This document shows positions 1 to 13,597 of a stretch of DNA of 64,000 nt, piece by piece. A program made the translations under genes and the position numbers. Within the stretch, counting starts at the first letter, position 1. Every line of letters starts with the position of its first letter. The stretch covers positions 620,001 to 684,000 of the forward strand of contig QUOL01000009.1 in NCBI GenBank assembly GCA_009761415.1. Direction: 5' to 3'. The DNA comes from Sarcomyxa edulis. Taxonomy: Eukaryota; Basidiomycota; Agaricomycetes; Agaricales; Mycenaceae. The notes beneath the pieces are model-generated. The model was not told the origin of the DNA. It made no database searches and saw only the letters and a list, made by a program, of their open reading frames with translations.

Positions 1-29
1 GGTTCACGATGACCAACTCTTTCTATAGG

Positions 30-981
<952 letters not shown>

Positions 982-1327
982 CTATCACTCTGCATACTAG
1001 TAGAGTGGTGAAGCGAGGCGACAAATTTATTGGTGGTCTAATAGGAGTTCATCACTCATCATAATGATATATACCCTGAATAACCTCGTCGATGATCGAA
1101 CTTGGTCCTTCCTTGCTAACAGTTGCTAACTTGGTTGCAAGCTGTTGCAAGTCGTTAACTTATGTGACCAATGCGTGACATTTCAACGTGATCGTGACTG
1201 ACGCGTCCTTTCCGACTTCAAACTTTCTTTTTTCTTGAGTACATTTGGAGTACGTTCTGTTTCCATCCATCTAGCTTATCATACTAGTCTGCGACATCTC
1301 AGCGAACATTGGGCGATCGTCTTCGAG
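982..1327. other. Intergenic spacer, no gene seen
   Basis: Between the ABC transporter stop and the next start codon I see no coding frame. A stretch near 1110-1160 repeats short words of the type GTTGCTAAC and GTTGCAAG. A T-rich tract lies just upstream of the next gene (about 1222-1235). It probably holds the 3' UTR of the transporter and the promoter of the next gene. Confidence 0.5.
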
Positions 1328-3422
1328 ATGTCGTACCACACTGGATCTAGGCATGAGAGCTCTGACTCGAATCCTGATAGATTTAGTCGCTGGCCGCCAC
1401 AAACAACAAGATATCTTGGATTGAAGGAAGACAGGAACCAGTCCTCAAATAGACAAGGAATGAAGAGGGAAAGGAACGGGGAGCATACACTGGGAGAAAA
1501 GGGAGATTCTGGAGAAAAAGATGCTAAGCGCATGAAGCTTGCCGCTGGCCCAGGAAAAGTCAACGAGCCATCTGCACTGTAAGCATCTCTTCGAGAGGCG
1601 AACAACAGAGACATGCGTCACTGACCATGTATATCTCAGACATCTACACATGAAGGGGTAAAGACTTTCGTACAAAGCAGTCTGAACTTTTTCCTGATCA
1701 GAGTCACTCTTCAGATTGAGCAGCAAAACGATTCCTCCTCCAAGGAGAGCAGGCTTCATTTCTGATACCAAAGTCCAAGTCGAAACAATTGAAGGCACAG
1801 GGGGATCCAGGTGAGTCTTGCCCACAGATCGTTGGATACCCGTTTGCTCAAAAAGACCACGGTACATGTGTAGCGGAGAAATGTATGTGTACCTAGAAGG
1901 GATATGTCTCAGTCTCTCACCATATCTTCATCAGTACTTCGTCTGCAGACTCTTTGAATATTACGCATTTGCAGTCTACGGTTCGTCCCTTTGACTCTAT
2001 GGTCCCTATCACTAATTCGATATTCTTGTTGATATAGCTCGGTTCATCGGAACCCACCCCGGGGCTACGCAGGAAAAGCTCACGATTTAGCCTCGGGTCT
2101 GTAACCGAAACGCTGAAGACGCTCATCTATAGATCGCCTTCCAACGCCAGCAGCGATACCCCTCCACGTCCTGATGTGGACATAAATGACTTGAAGAAGC
2201 AGATTGATGAAGGTTTGGCTCGAGAAGCCAAATTGGCGATAGACCTCTCCGAATCTCGTAATACCATGCGGGAGTTGATCCAAGAAATGGAGTCTACAAA
2301 GATGCAGGCCTACCGACGCGAGGACGATCACCGAGGATTACAAGCAGAACATGATCGACTTGCCGATCAGTTACAAAAAGCTGACAAGGACATCGACGCA
2401 CAGAAAGAACAATCTCGTCAATTATTCAGGACGAATGAGCGCCTGACGGAAGAACTGGCACATTCACAGACAGCATCAGCGAAGTCCCCTGCTAGAATCA
2501 GCGCAGATTCTACGGATCCATTCAATGATTGCCTCGATCAAGTATCTGAAACCACTGTCAAGTGTGACGGGGAACATAGTGTCGATGGCATCAACGACGC
2601 GGTAGACAACGTTGTCATGGATATTCTAGAGAAAGCCATGACATTGGCAGGACATTGTGGACTCTCAGCCGACAACAATGCGGTTCCCCTCGATAACCCA
2701 TTATTGACGGCCTTAGCTGAACCGTCCCTTACTGAGGACAATCGCGGTCTACTCCTGGATGCCTTGCTCCACCAACATATAATCTGCACTCTTCATAGCC
2801 AGTTTTTTAGAGACAGCATTGCCCTTTCTATCGATCAGGAGTCGATGTCTCTCGAAACCTTGTTTACTGACGTTACCAAGCACGGTATGTCCCTCAGTAA
2901 GTCTCCTGTCGTTCACCTGCTCACGCCAACTTTTTAGAGACGTGGACAGTGGCTCAGCGATGGCGGGCGCTCACTGCGGCCAGTATCTTTAGGACCTCCC
3001 CTGCAACCCATTGGGAAGCCCCTGCATCCAAACTGGCCGAACAGATTGTTGAATTCATTGCGTGCGCGTATCGTTTGCCGGACTCTGTATTCGCAACTCT
3101 CGCATCGAACATAACATCTGATATGGTGAAGATTTACCGAGACGCCTATCTACTTTCTCTGATCATCAAACGGGATATCCTGTCTGTCCGCATGTTCGTC
3201 ACTGCCATCCCCCCTTCGATGCATTCATCGCAATGTCCTTTCTTCGATTCGCAGCGTATGTCAAGCGTATGGCCTGAGATGGGTGTCGCCCCAGACGATG
3301 TCGTTATCGGGACGTATCATCTGGGCTTGACGAAGCTTAAACAAGAGGGGGAATTCGTACAGCTCTTGCCTGTTCAGGTTATAACCACTGCCTTAGTCAG
3401 AGAAGTAGGGGGGCGTCGATGA
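1328..3422 (+). CDS. Uncharacterised coiled-coil protein, six exons
   Basis: I do not recognise the family. My model is 1328-1578, 1715-1810, 1874-1882, 1935-1980, 2038-2884 and 2938-3422. Together these give an exact 577-codon frame plus stop. Exon 3 would be only 9 nt and is the least certain part. The N-terminal 110 residues are basic and Ser-rich, with KRERNGEH and DAKRMKL, which could act as a nuclear signal. Residues around 190-290 are highly charged with heptad spacing (DLKKQIDEGLAREAKLAIDL and following), a predicted coiled coil. The C-terminal 300 residues look globular and helical. The ATG at 1328 was chosen as the first in-frame ATG. It reads in the same direction as the ABC gene and tail-to-tail with the PhyH gene. 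No signal peptide or membrane segment is visible. No function is assigned. Confidence 0.7.
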
Positions 3423-3751
3423 CTTCGCTTGGTGCCACAAGAATAGACTCCACTTTCGCGGATTGATGACATATTTATACACGTCTTTACTGTACTAGAT
3501 ACTACTAAGAAGTACACGAGCCATGCCTGCGCGGCCTATCAATTCTTCAACTTCTTCCCGCTTGGTAACAGCACGCTACTGTGACCAGTCACGGTGACCC
3601 TACAACTCACGGGTATCAGTGTCGACCTGGAACAAAGAAGTCGAGTACAGCGTACATTCGCCCCTGGCGGCATCAGTATCGAGGCGACAGTGGACACGTC
3701 CAAGTTACAAGAAATATCTATAGAGTACTTACTAAATATACTGCAGAGCTA
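3423..3751. other. Convergent intergenic region
   Basis: Two genes end here facing each other. Nothing but short frames overlapping the 3' part of the PhyH gene is seen. It is presumably the two 3' UTRs. Confidence 0.45.
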
Positions 3752-4864
3752 TTAGTTTGCGAGAGAGAAGCCAACATCCGTGTCTATATCCTGCAGGCGA
3801 ACCAAGCGATCAAGCATGCCTCTTCCCCTAGCATCCAGTTTAGCTTGAAACCTATCCTCTTTCATCCATGCCAGTCCATGCTGAAGGACGTTTCGTGCGC
3901 GTATAGACCCACCCTTAATGTCACCGATCGATCCATGGAGCGTCGCGCGACGTGCTTTCGAATCATACGTCGCACAGTGCAAGATATTGTTGTTGTAGAA
4001 TACGGTCTCTCCGGCTTTCAGTAGTGTTGGATATCAGCAATGTCAGCAACAATGATCTTCAATAGATGAATGTACACGTGTACCAACGTACGATTCAATG
4101 TGACCCGAATGGCTCCTAGCATATCGAAAGGGTTGACGGGGGGGTCCAGAGTTGTAGAATGGATCCGCTGCTCTGGCGTTCTTGGGGTCTTGTGCGACCC
4201 AGGAACAACATAGAGGCATTCGTCTTTATATAGAGCTCTGAGGAGATGGTGGTAAGGCTCCAATGGGAGGGGGAAAACATAGGGACTGACGCATTCCATT
4301 GGACCTGGCTATCAAGGTAAAAACGACATCACTGATAGTTTTCTTGGGCATATACTTACCCCATGGTGCCAAATAGAAAGCGCTTCTCTTTCTTCTTCCT
4401 CTGTCGAGTTTTCCTTCACGTCGTCTCTGTGCCACCGTAGAGCAAAACTATGGCCGAGGGGATTTATCAAGAGATTGAAGAGCTCTGAACCCATATTTGT
4501 GAGTAAGTATTCAGTGTCTTTTGTCTTTAATCAAAAACCTACCCATCTGAAGTTCCTCTTCTCGACACTCTAGAAGGTCTTGCACGACCCCGATAAGTGG
4601 ATCTGAGGTATACCACTTCGCGAACGATGGCTCATCAAGATCCGGATGCATGATGTGCTGCACACCCCATGAATCCGGATTATCGTCACCGTACGGTGGA
4701 AACTGCTTCCCGACTACCCGTCGATGGGCCCAGGATCCATTACGAGTACGAGAAATGACACGATCACAAGCTGCCTCCAGTTCAGAACGATCCTCGGGTT
4801 TGATGAGACCTGGAACAACCACGAAACCCAGATCTTCGTATTGTTGTTTCGTAAAAGACACCAT
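3752..4864 (-). CDS. Phytanoyl-CoA dioxygenase (PhyH) family Fe(II)/2-oxoglutarate oxygenase
   Basis: The predicted enzyme couples oxidative decarboxylation of 2-oxoglutarate to hydroxylation of a small or lipid substrate. My model on the minus strand is 4864-4543, 4484-4360, 4304-4291, 4237-4092 and 4014-3752, exactly 289 codons plus stop. The metal site is visible: H and D in RWHRDD, and the distal H in NNNILHCATYD. The 2-oxoglutarate arginine is probably in SKARRATLHG. Exon 3 is a 14-nt microexon. With it the segment reads WHHGVQWNAALYKDECLY, the expected family pattern; without it the frame breaks. The first in-frame ATG is at 4864 (MVSFTKQQYEDLGF), with the usual N-terminal 'oxygenase enters' helix. 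Length is normal for the family (about 290-330). Only 167 bp separates it from the divergent S9 peptidase. The substrate cannot be read from sequence. Confidence 0.88.
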
Positions 4865-5031
4865 TGAGGACACAGAGAAACAAGATTTGAGGCAGATAGA
4901 GCGAAGGCGACAAGTTGTCCGATAAGAGATGAAGCAAGCTGAGAATAGAATTCCGGAAAGAGATCGAACTCAAAAGTCGACTCTTTGTACCTCCTTCCCG
5001 GCATACTCCCCGCCTTTGATATTCGCCAGTC
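4865..5031. promoter_or_regulatory. Short divergent promoter between PhyH and S9 peptidase genes
   Basis: Two start codons point away from each other across 167 bp, so both promoters and 5' UTRs must share this stretch. I see no clear TATA box. Co-regulation of the pair is an inference from the spacing only. Confidence 0.5.
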
Positions 5032-7319
5032 ATGGGTCTCAAAACAGCGCCATATGGTACATGGGTCTCACCCATAACAGCTGAGGCGGTCACCAAAGAT
5101 GTATGATCTTTTCTCTCAGCTGCCCATGTCGATACTCATTTGCATTGCAAGTCCATGGGCCTTCCCGATAATATCGTCGATTCGTCATCCGGGACGATCT
5201 ATTACCTCGCTTCGAGACCGTCTGAAGGAGGTCGGAACATTCTCGTTCGTACCGACACCGATCGTGATGTTGCGGGTAGAGATTGGAACATGAGAACCGG
5301 AGTAAACGAGTATGGCGGTGGTGCAGCCGTCGTACGTGACGGCGTCGTGCATTTTTCGCATTTTGTAGATGGGAGGGTCTACCGAGTCAAAGAGGGAGAA
5401 GGTCCAGAACCGATTACACCAGGTGAGCAAGTCGTAGTATTGGATTCTCTAACTTGTATTGACATGTTCCCCGTCTTCAGAAAGCGGTATACACCGTTTC
5501 GCGAACTTCGACATACACCCAACGCATCCCAACATATTGGTATCTATCCTAGAGGATCATACTGTTGATCTTCCATCTGCTATAGTCACGACTCTCTGCA
5601 TAATCAACACTACCACCAAATCAATATCACCTCTCGTCTCCGGCGCCGATTTTTATGCATCTCCCAAATTCTCTCCCGATGGTACTCGTCTTGCATGGCA
5701 GCAATGGTTCCATCCCGACATGCCTTGGGAAGGCGCGGAAATTGTCGTCGCCAACATCTCAATTTCTACTGACGAAACCATCACGGTTGGAGAGCCCACC
5801 CACGTCGCAGGCGAGAAGAAGAATATCAGTGTTTCCTACCCCTCTTGGGCCAATAACGCTACTCTGCTGTTCACTAGTGATGTATCAGGATACCAAAATC
5901 CATGGAAATATTCCAATGGCGTAGCTGCACCAGTTTTGCCGGAACCCATAGCCCAGGACTTTAGTGACCCTCCCTGGAGACTTGGCACCTCACCATACGC
6001 CGTCATCGATAAAGCCGGAAAGTCTGCCGTGTTTGCTGCTCATAAGAACGGTCGCAGTCTACTATACCTCGTTGACCTGGAAGGCCACTCGATACCACAA
6101 GAACTAGAATCTCCTTACGTCGATATCCACAACATCCGTCAAGTATCTTCAGATAGATTAGAGTTCGTATTTACGGGTATCACAGCAACTGATTCCTCCT
6201 GTGTTGTTCTATGCACATTATCCTCGGCTACCTCACCATCTACGCCGACTTACCGTGTCCTGAAATCTACTTCGTCCGCTGGAACAAATTTCCCTCTCGG
6301 ATTAATATCTCCCCCATCCCCGATGTCACTGAAGATAACCCCTGAAGAATCATTGCATATCGTCTATTACGCGCCTACGAACCCCGAGTATTCTGGGACA
6401 AGTGTCGAGGGAGAGAAACCTCCTTGCGTCGTGTACACGCACGGAGGTCCGACCGGGATGGCTGCACAAGGACTGGACTGGAATAAGCAGTATTTCACTA
6501 GTCGTGGATGGGCTTGGTATGCGCTCCAGACTTCGACCCTTGGCAAGATCATATCAACTAACATCAGAGCAGGATCGACGTGAATTATGGTGGATCCTCA
6601 GGTTATGGCCGGAAATATATGTATGCATTCACATGGGTCTGTGCTCCCACTCGCTCTAGTTCTAAATTATTCCACGTCCTACAGAAGCCGGCTCGCAGGC
6701 CAATGGGGCGTAGTCGACGTACAAGATTCGATTCGCGCCGCACTTGCGCTCTCCAATCCACCATACGACCTCGTTGACCCGAGCCGCATGGTCATCCGCG
6801 GGGGTTCTGCTGGAGGCTTCACAACCCTTGCCGCTCTCTCAACTGCACCAAATGTCACCGTTTTCGCTGCGGGAACCTCGAGTTACGGTATCTCGTCGTT
6901 GGTCAAACTGACAGAATTCACACACAAGTTCGAGTTGCGGTATATGGAGAAACTTGTTGGAGGGACGTATGGAGAGATCCCGGACGTGTATATTGCGAGA
7001 TCGCCTATCACGCATGCTGATAAGATTGTAGCGCCTTTATTGGTGAGTGGCACTATTGATGATTGAATGCCATGCGCATGCCGCCGCTGAATCAGACTGA
7101 TTAATCCGTGTTTTTCAGATTCTACAGGGAGAATTGGATAGAGTGGTGCCGAAAGAACAATCGGAAGAGATTGTCGAAGCTGTCAAGGCTCGTGGAGGGA
7201 TTGTCGAATACAAATTATATCCTGGTGAGGGTCATGGTTTCCGCCAAGAAAAGAACATGAAGGACGCTTTGGAGAGGGAGCTGGGGTTCTACGAGAAGGT
7301 CTTGAAATTGCGAAGTTGA
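5032..7319 (+). CDS. Prolyl oligopeptidase family (S9) peptidase, DPP/acylaminoacyl-peptidase-like
   Basis: This is a serine peptidase of clan SC with an N-terminal beta-propeller and a C-terminal alpha/beta-hydrolase domain, which would cleave short peptides. Six exons (5032-5100, 5152-5422, 5481-6516, 6573-6620, 6685-7042, 7119-7319) give 660 codons plus stop. The propeller occupies roughly residues 20-380 (for example VNEYGGGA, and SPKFSPDGTRLAWQQW). The hydrolase has VYTHGGPTG for the oxyanion loop, the nucleophile Ser in RGGSAGGFT, the acid in QGELDRVVP and the catalytic His in GEGHGF. The segment WIDVNYGGSSGYGRKY, built across two introns, is diagnostic. The start MGLKTAPYGTWVSPITAE fits known fungal members. 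No signal peptide is seen, so it is probably cytosolic. The catalytic triad is intact. The family is confident; peptide specificity is not known. Confidence 0.92.
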
Positions 7320-7413
7320 TTTGATTTCGGATATTGACGGACATAATGAAACAACATAGTGGTATGTACAGAAAACTTGTAGGAACTTGTCAACTTGAGA
7401 ATATGTGTGTAAG

Positions 7414-8812
7414 CTAAGGCACTTCGATGGTTACCCCTTCACGAGAGCTTCTATGTGCGAGCTCGATAATCTCAATCACGTCTGTCGCTTCCGCCCACTT
7501 GACGGCTAAAGCTACCCTCTGATCGCGAATTACAGTGGCCAAATTCCTGAATAGCTCGGTGTACGAGCCCGCTTCCGACGAGGGCCAACTGAAAAAAATG
7601 TGAGATGAACAAAATCTCGATAGAATCAGTGCTCACATTGAAGAAGTAATGTTAGTCATGTCTGTACCCGACTCCAGCTTGCCCCAAAGCTCTTCCGGTT
7701 CTCGACCGTACTCGTTTGTGAGAATATCCGCTGGAGAAGACATATCTTTCAATTGGGCTTCCTGAATGTCTGTCCCGTATTTAGTATATGTCCCCTTGGT
7801 TCCACGGACGATGTAGCGTAATTGCGAAGAACGTAAAGACATCATGGTTCCGCGTAGAATGACGGTTGTGGGATAAGGACGAAGAGCTTCCGACTGGAAA
7901 TTGGCTGGATAGTGCATATAGATTGTGAACTGATCAAAATGAACACGAACGTGGAGTTAGATAACATAAGTAGAAGATTTAGGCTATGTGCACGGACTGA
8001 ATCGTCAATCTCTGGCTTCCCAATACCCCGCACATTTTGTATGAAGGCGGTAACTTTGGCGGGCTTCCCAAAGAGCACGAGGGCTTGATCTATCAAATGA
8101 GATCCTAGATCGAAAGTAAGACCTGCTCCAGGTCGCGCTTCATCCTTCCACGTTCCTTTGAGGCCCGCTCGGTACCTATCGAAGCTGGAGAGTCGTGGCA
8201 TTCAATAGGTCAATCAAGGTGACAAAGCTCAAGAGGAACGAACTGCGCTTCGAAATCGATAATGCTACCCAAGGAATTGGAAGACGACTCGGGCAGAGAC
8301 AGTAGCTTCCGAAGGGCCATAAAATCTGAATTCCATCGAGCGTTCTGGAAGGGCGCGAGAACGAGCCCTTTGGTACGTGCAATGGCTGCGAGTTGTCTCG
8401 CTTGTTCGGTAGCGGTCGTCACCGGCTTATCAACGAGAACTACATACACCGAAGAATGACGATCCATTCTTAAATTGTATCAGCGGTCCATCTGCAAGTA
8501 CTCACCGTGTTTCCCAGCTTCTAAGCCTGCTTTCGCGAAGCTAAAATGGGTATCATTCGGTGTCGCAATGATCATCAGTTCAACCTCTGGATCTTGGATG
8601 ACATCGTCTAAACTCCTATGGATTTTCACGGCGATCTCAAGATCAGGGAATCGATCGTGTACTTTACCGCCCGGAGATTGTGGAGTGCGCTCTAAGACTG
8701 AATGCAGGGTGAAAAGCTGGGGAAGAGCAAGGATGAAGGGGATATGAAAAGTCAAACCCGCCAAGCCCACTCCAAGGACACAGGTACGGATTGGTGAAGT
8801 CCGAGTCGACAT
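7414..8812 (-). CDS. Gfo/Idh/MocA family NAD(P)-dependent oxidoreductase
   Basis: The predicted enzyme is a dehydrogenase with an N-terminal Rossmann fold and a C-terminal alpha/beta domain that oxidises or reduces a sugar or related substrate. Five exons (8812-8506, 8439-8244, 8184-7998, 7929-7637, 7588-7414) give 385 codons plus stop. Visible motifs are the dinucleotide loop GVGLAGLTFH near residue 14, IIATPNDTHF, and the family lysine in KHVLVDKPV. The substrate-side segment is AGLTFDLGSHLIDQAL. The exon 2/3 join gives FEAHFDRYRAGLKGTW, typical of the family. The start MSTRTSPIRTCVLGVG lies directly before the fold. Nothing is truncated. It is convergent with the S9 peptidase and divergent from MET17 across about 920 bp. 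The specific substrate is unknown; yeast and bacterial relatives act on many sugars. Confidence 0.9.
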
Positions 8813-9736
8813 ACGAGCAAATCTGCGCCGATATTAGTGTTGGCACAAGTAAGTTCACAAGTGAGCCACTGGTGGCAGTGCTGTCGCGAACACCGGTGGC
8901 GGTTCTTCGCTGATTGCGTGTGGTTGTCTGAGGCTTCCAAAAGCTCGGGCTTGGCATCTTTGCATCTTTCACCAATCATTCACCCACTTTTCACCTCCAA
9001 GGTGACGTTGGGGCACACTCGATACAGCTTGCAGCTGCTTGGGAAAGGCCTCAATTATAATATTACAAGGGTTCTCCGTGGCTATTAGCTCCCCATGCAT
9101 CTCTCCAGAGCTTTTCCGCTCTCACACAACTCTCCACGATACGAACTCATTGGCAACACTCCACCTCATCCCACCATCTCCAACACTGACTGGATCCAGA
9201 GACAGTTGATTTGCAACACGGAGATCCTCACTCACCTTTTTTATACTTACTGCGTTAGACTGTTCCAGGCTCGTACGACGTACAGAACTGTTTGGCTCAT
9301 ATAAGTAGATACTAGCTTCCTATCGTATCTACTTCAGTCTCTAGATGCAAGTACTAGTAGTCAGATCTATATCTAGCTCTTCTCTCTATAAACGTGCAGC
9401 TCGTCGACCTCGAAGCTACTAATTTAGAGAGAAACGCGGTCGGCCGCCATCGCCGACTCTGCCTGTTCTCTCCGCCGATGTCGACGTCTGTCGTAGTCGT
9501 TGAGAACGAAATTCGACGAATAATCATGGCATTATCGCACGACGATGCATATGAAATTGTCGCTTCCAGGCCCAAAACACGAGAAATATCGAGATCTGGT
9601 CGGCTGGTGCCACTAATCGCGTGATCGACAAGCTTCAGCTCATCCTTCGTCTTGAGCACGCAATAGAATTTCCTTATCCTTTAAACTCATTTTACAGCAT
9701 GGATCATCCCCATCCGTGTCTTATCCGCCTTCCATC
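8813..9736. other. Divergent intergenic region, 924 bp
   Basis: I see no convincing gene between the Gfo/Idh start and the MET17 start. A TATA-like CATATAAGTAG lies near 9299, about 430 bp before the MET17 ATG, which is far for a TATA box. A small frame near 9394-9624 has no recognisable features. It probably holds both promoters. Confidence 0.45.
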
Positions 9737-11695
<1,959 letters not shown>

Positions 11696-11768
11696 GATCG
11701 AGAGTAGATGATTGAATTTATGTCTAAACATGTTGTATGTATAAGCTACTATATACCGGTACTTTTCT

Positions 11769-11895
11769 CTAGCTTTCGTTCTGAAGTTTGAAGTCGTAGA
11801 TGAGCGTGAAGTCTCTCATGATCGCCCCATCCGCGTCTGAGGCGACCACGGTTGGGTGGATTTGTTCGGAGAGATCATACGAGTCAACAGGCCTC
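11769..11895 (-). other. Orphan coding-like tail downstream of the small secreted protein gene
   Basis: On the minus strand an open frame of about 40 codons ends at the stop 11771-11769. It reads like protein (QIHPTVVASDADGAIM, then FTLIYDFKLQ). It follows a possible acceptor near 11896. It lies about 225 bp past the stop I chose for the secreted protein. It could be an alternative last exon of that gene or the remnant of another gene. No upstream exon could be tied to it with confidence. Confidence 0.3.
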
Positions 11896-12119
11896 TCGGT
11901 TCTAGACTTGCTTGCATTCATGATCCAGGTATGCAGAGTGGCATGAGGCTGGTGCCACTTCTGATTCGAGTACTTACAGTGCGAGCGTCGGAATCTCCAA
12001 TGAAAAGAGGGTTACTTATGTGCGCGCACGGTGATTACAGAGAGAAACGTCTTGGCCAAGACAACAAGAATCGAAAGAAATATGTTTGTAGCGCCTCCTC
12101 GGGAATTCCGAATCGCTCC

Positions 12120-12811
12120 CTAAGAGTGCTGCACCTTGAAGAACGCTGCCACAGTGGGAATCATCAGTATCACTTTTCCAACGGGGGAGACGATAGATGA
12201 GACATACTAAGGTCGTTCAAGTCGTCAAAGTGGCAACTACCTCCATTGTCACCGTGGGCGCCGTTGCATGACGCGGCGATGATGTTGGCGAGAGCACCGT
12301 AATCATCGGTGTCGTAGAGGACATCGAAGTCTTCGAAATTTTGCAGACTGGTGAGGCAGGAACCGACTTGGAAGGTAAAACTGGACTCTGTGTGGCAAAC
12401 ATAGACATTTGAGCAAAAGAGATACGATGAGAGAATTAGACTGTGACTTACGCGCGCTGACAGTGAAAGAGCGCGACCCTTGGGACCCCGTCAACACAGA
12501 GGCAATGTTGTTGCAGTCATTCCTGAGAACGAGACAGTGGCATCGAGATCAAAAGCTAATAACGAAGAATGCGCGAACGAAACGCACTGGTTAGGACCTC
12601 CTGTACCCTGGTTACAGAACGTGGTACAGTGCCTTCCACGAATATCCTCTCTTTATCATATGTCAATATTAATATCGATGATTTGAAAGTACGCTGCAAT
12701 GTGCCACACGTACGGAGCAAGAGCCGTCAAATTTGTAGCGGGAGCAGCGAAGGCCGTGGCAATGACCAAGGACGATGCAACAAAAGCAAGGAGAGATTGG
12801 GTGAACTGCAT
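12120..12811 (-). CDS. Small secreted cysteine-containing protein, about 139 aa
   Basis: Five exons (12811-12714, 12632-12588, 12522-12452, 12387-12208, 12145-12120) give 139 codons plus stop. The start MQFTQSLLAFVASSLVIA is a clear signal peptide, with probable cleavage after ATAFA near residue 23. The mature part holds an N-terminal Cys pair (HCTTFCNQGTG), NDCNNIASVL, FQVGSCLTSL and a C-terminal NGAHGDNGGSCHFDD. This is the layout of small secreted proteins common in Agaricomycetes, often about 140 aa with scattered cysteines. It is not a hydrophobin, because the CC doublets are absent. A TATA box lies 62-69 bp upstream of the ATG. The exact C terminus depends on the last 26-nt exon, and an alternative tail exists downstream. 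The role is unknown; it may act in the cell wall or in interaction with other organisms. Confidence 0.72.
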
Positions 12812-12872
12812 ATCTGTGCTGATCGATGAAGACCTGTGGATAGGATGAAGGGTCGAGCAGCTTCATGGTATG

Positions 12873-12880
12873 CTTTTATA
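12873..12880 (-). promoter_or_regulatory. TATA box of the small secreted protein gene
   Basis: The minus strand reads TATAAAAG here, 62-69 bp before the ATG at 12811. The position and sequence fit a fungal core promoter for a regulated, well-expressed gene. Confidence 0.6.
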
Positions 12881-13597
12881 CCGACTCGGAGAGGTAGCAC
12901 TTGGGGTATAGCTCAATGTCTCGGATTCCGCTAGCGGAAATGATGAATAAGTTCTGGACAACAATTCAATAGAGGGCGTCTGGCACTCCGAGTCGGGGGT
13001 CAGGACGAGGTCCAATATCAATGGTCCTCGGAGTGTGCATCACTCCTTCCCGGATTCTATTGTCAGAATATAGAGACGTCTAGGAGCTAGATACTTCGCG
13101 AATATGGCTCACCTATATCTTCGATCCAAAATACAATCATGGAGATGCATGATATATTAGTTGTACGTTAGTTGAACGGAGTTCGCGGGCAAGTAGTACC
13201 TTCTGTATTTGGAGCCGATCTCAAACCACCACCACCCGCGCGTGACCGAGTTGTCTGCAGGCCTGACTTTGGGAGACAAACTCAGAACGGTCGTTTGCTA
13301 GTTGATTTCTATCGTGAGGGTTCTCATCTTTATTTAAGGAATATACGTAGGTTCAGAGTAGTAAAATACATGTATCTTGTAACAATCATAGGCAAGAAGT
13401 AGCGAGACAAACGAAAGGGAGAAAGTAGAATGTGAAAATAAATGTCAATGATCATGAACCCGGAACAGAAAGCATAACAAACAACGCATACGAGAGGAGA
13501 GGGGGTAGTGGTAGGGCAAGGGGGACGAGCGAGGCATCATAAAGTGCATAATAGAGCTCAAATAAATAATCAAAAAGAAGAAAAAACAGAAACGCCA
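12881..13597. other. Intergenic region between the secreted protein gene and EPL1 3' end
   Basis: About 700 bp without a supported gene. It holds the distal promoter of the secreted protein gene and, near 13430-13597, A-rich sequence that fits the EPL1 3' UTR. A short inverted match, CACTCCGAG near 12985 and CTCGGAGTG near 13025, is present. Confidence 0.4.

Noticed and set aside
12120..12811. The small secreted protein as a hydrophobin
   Set aside because: The eight-cysteine pattern with two CC doublets is absent.
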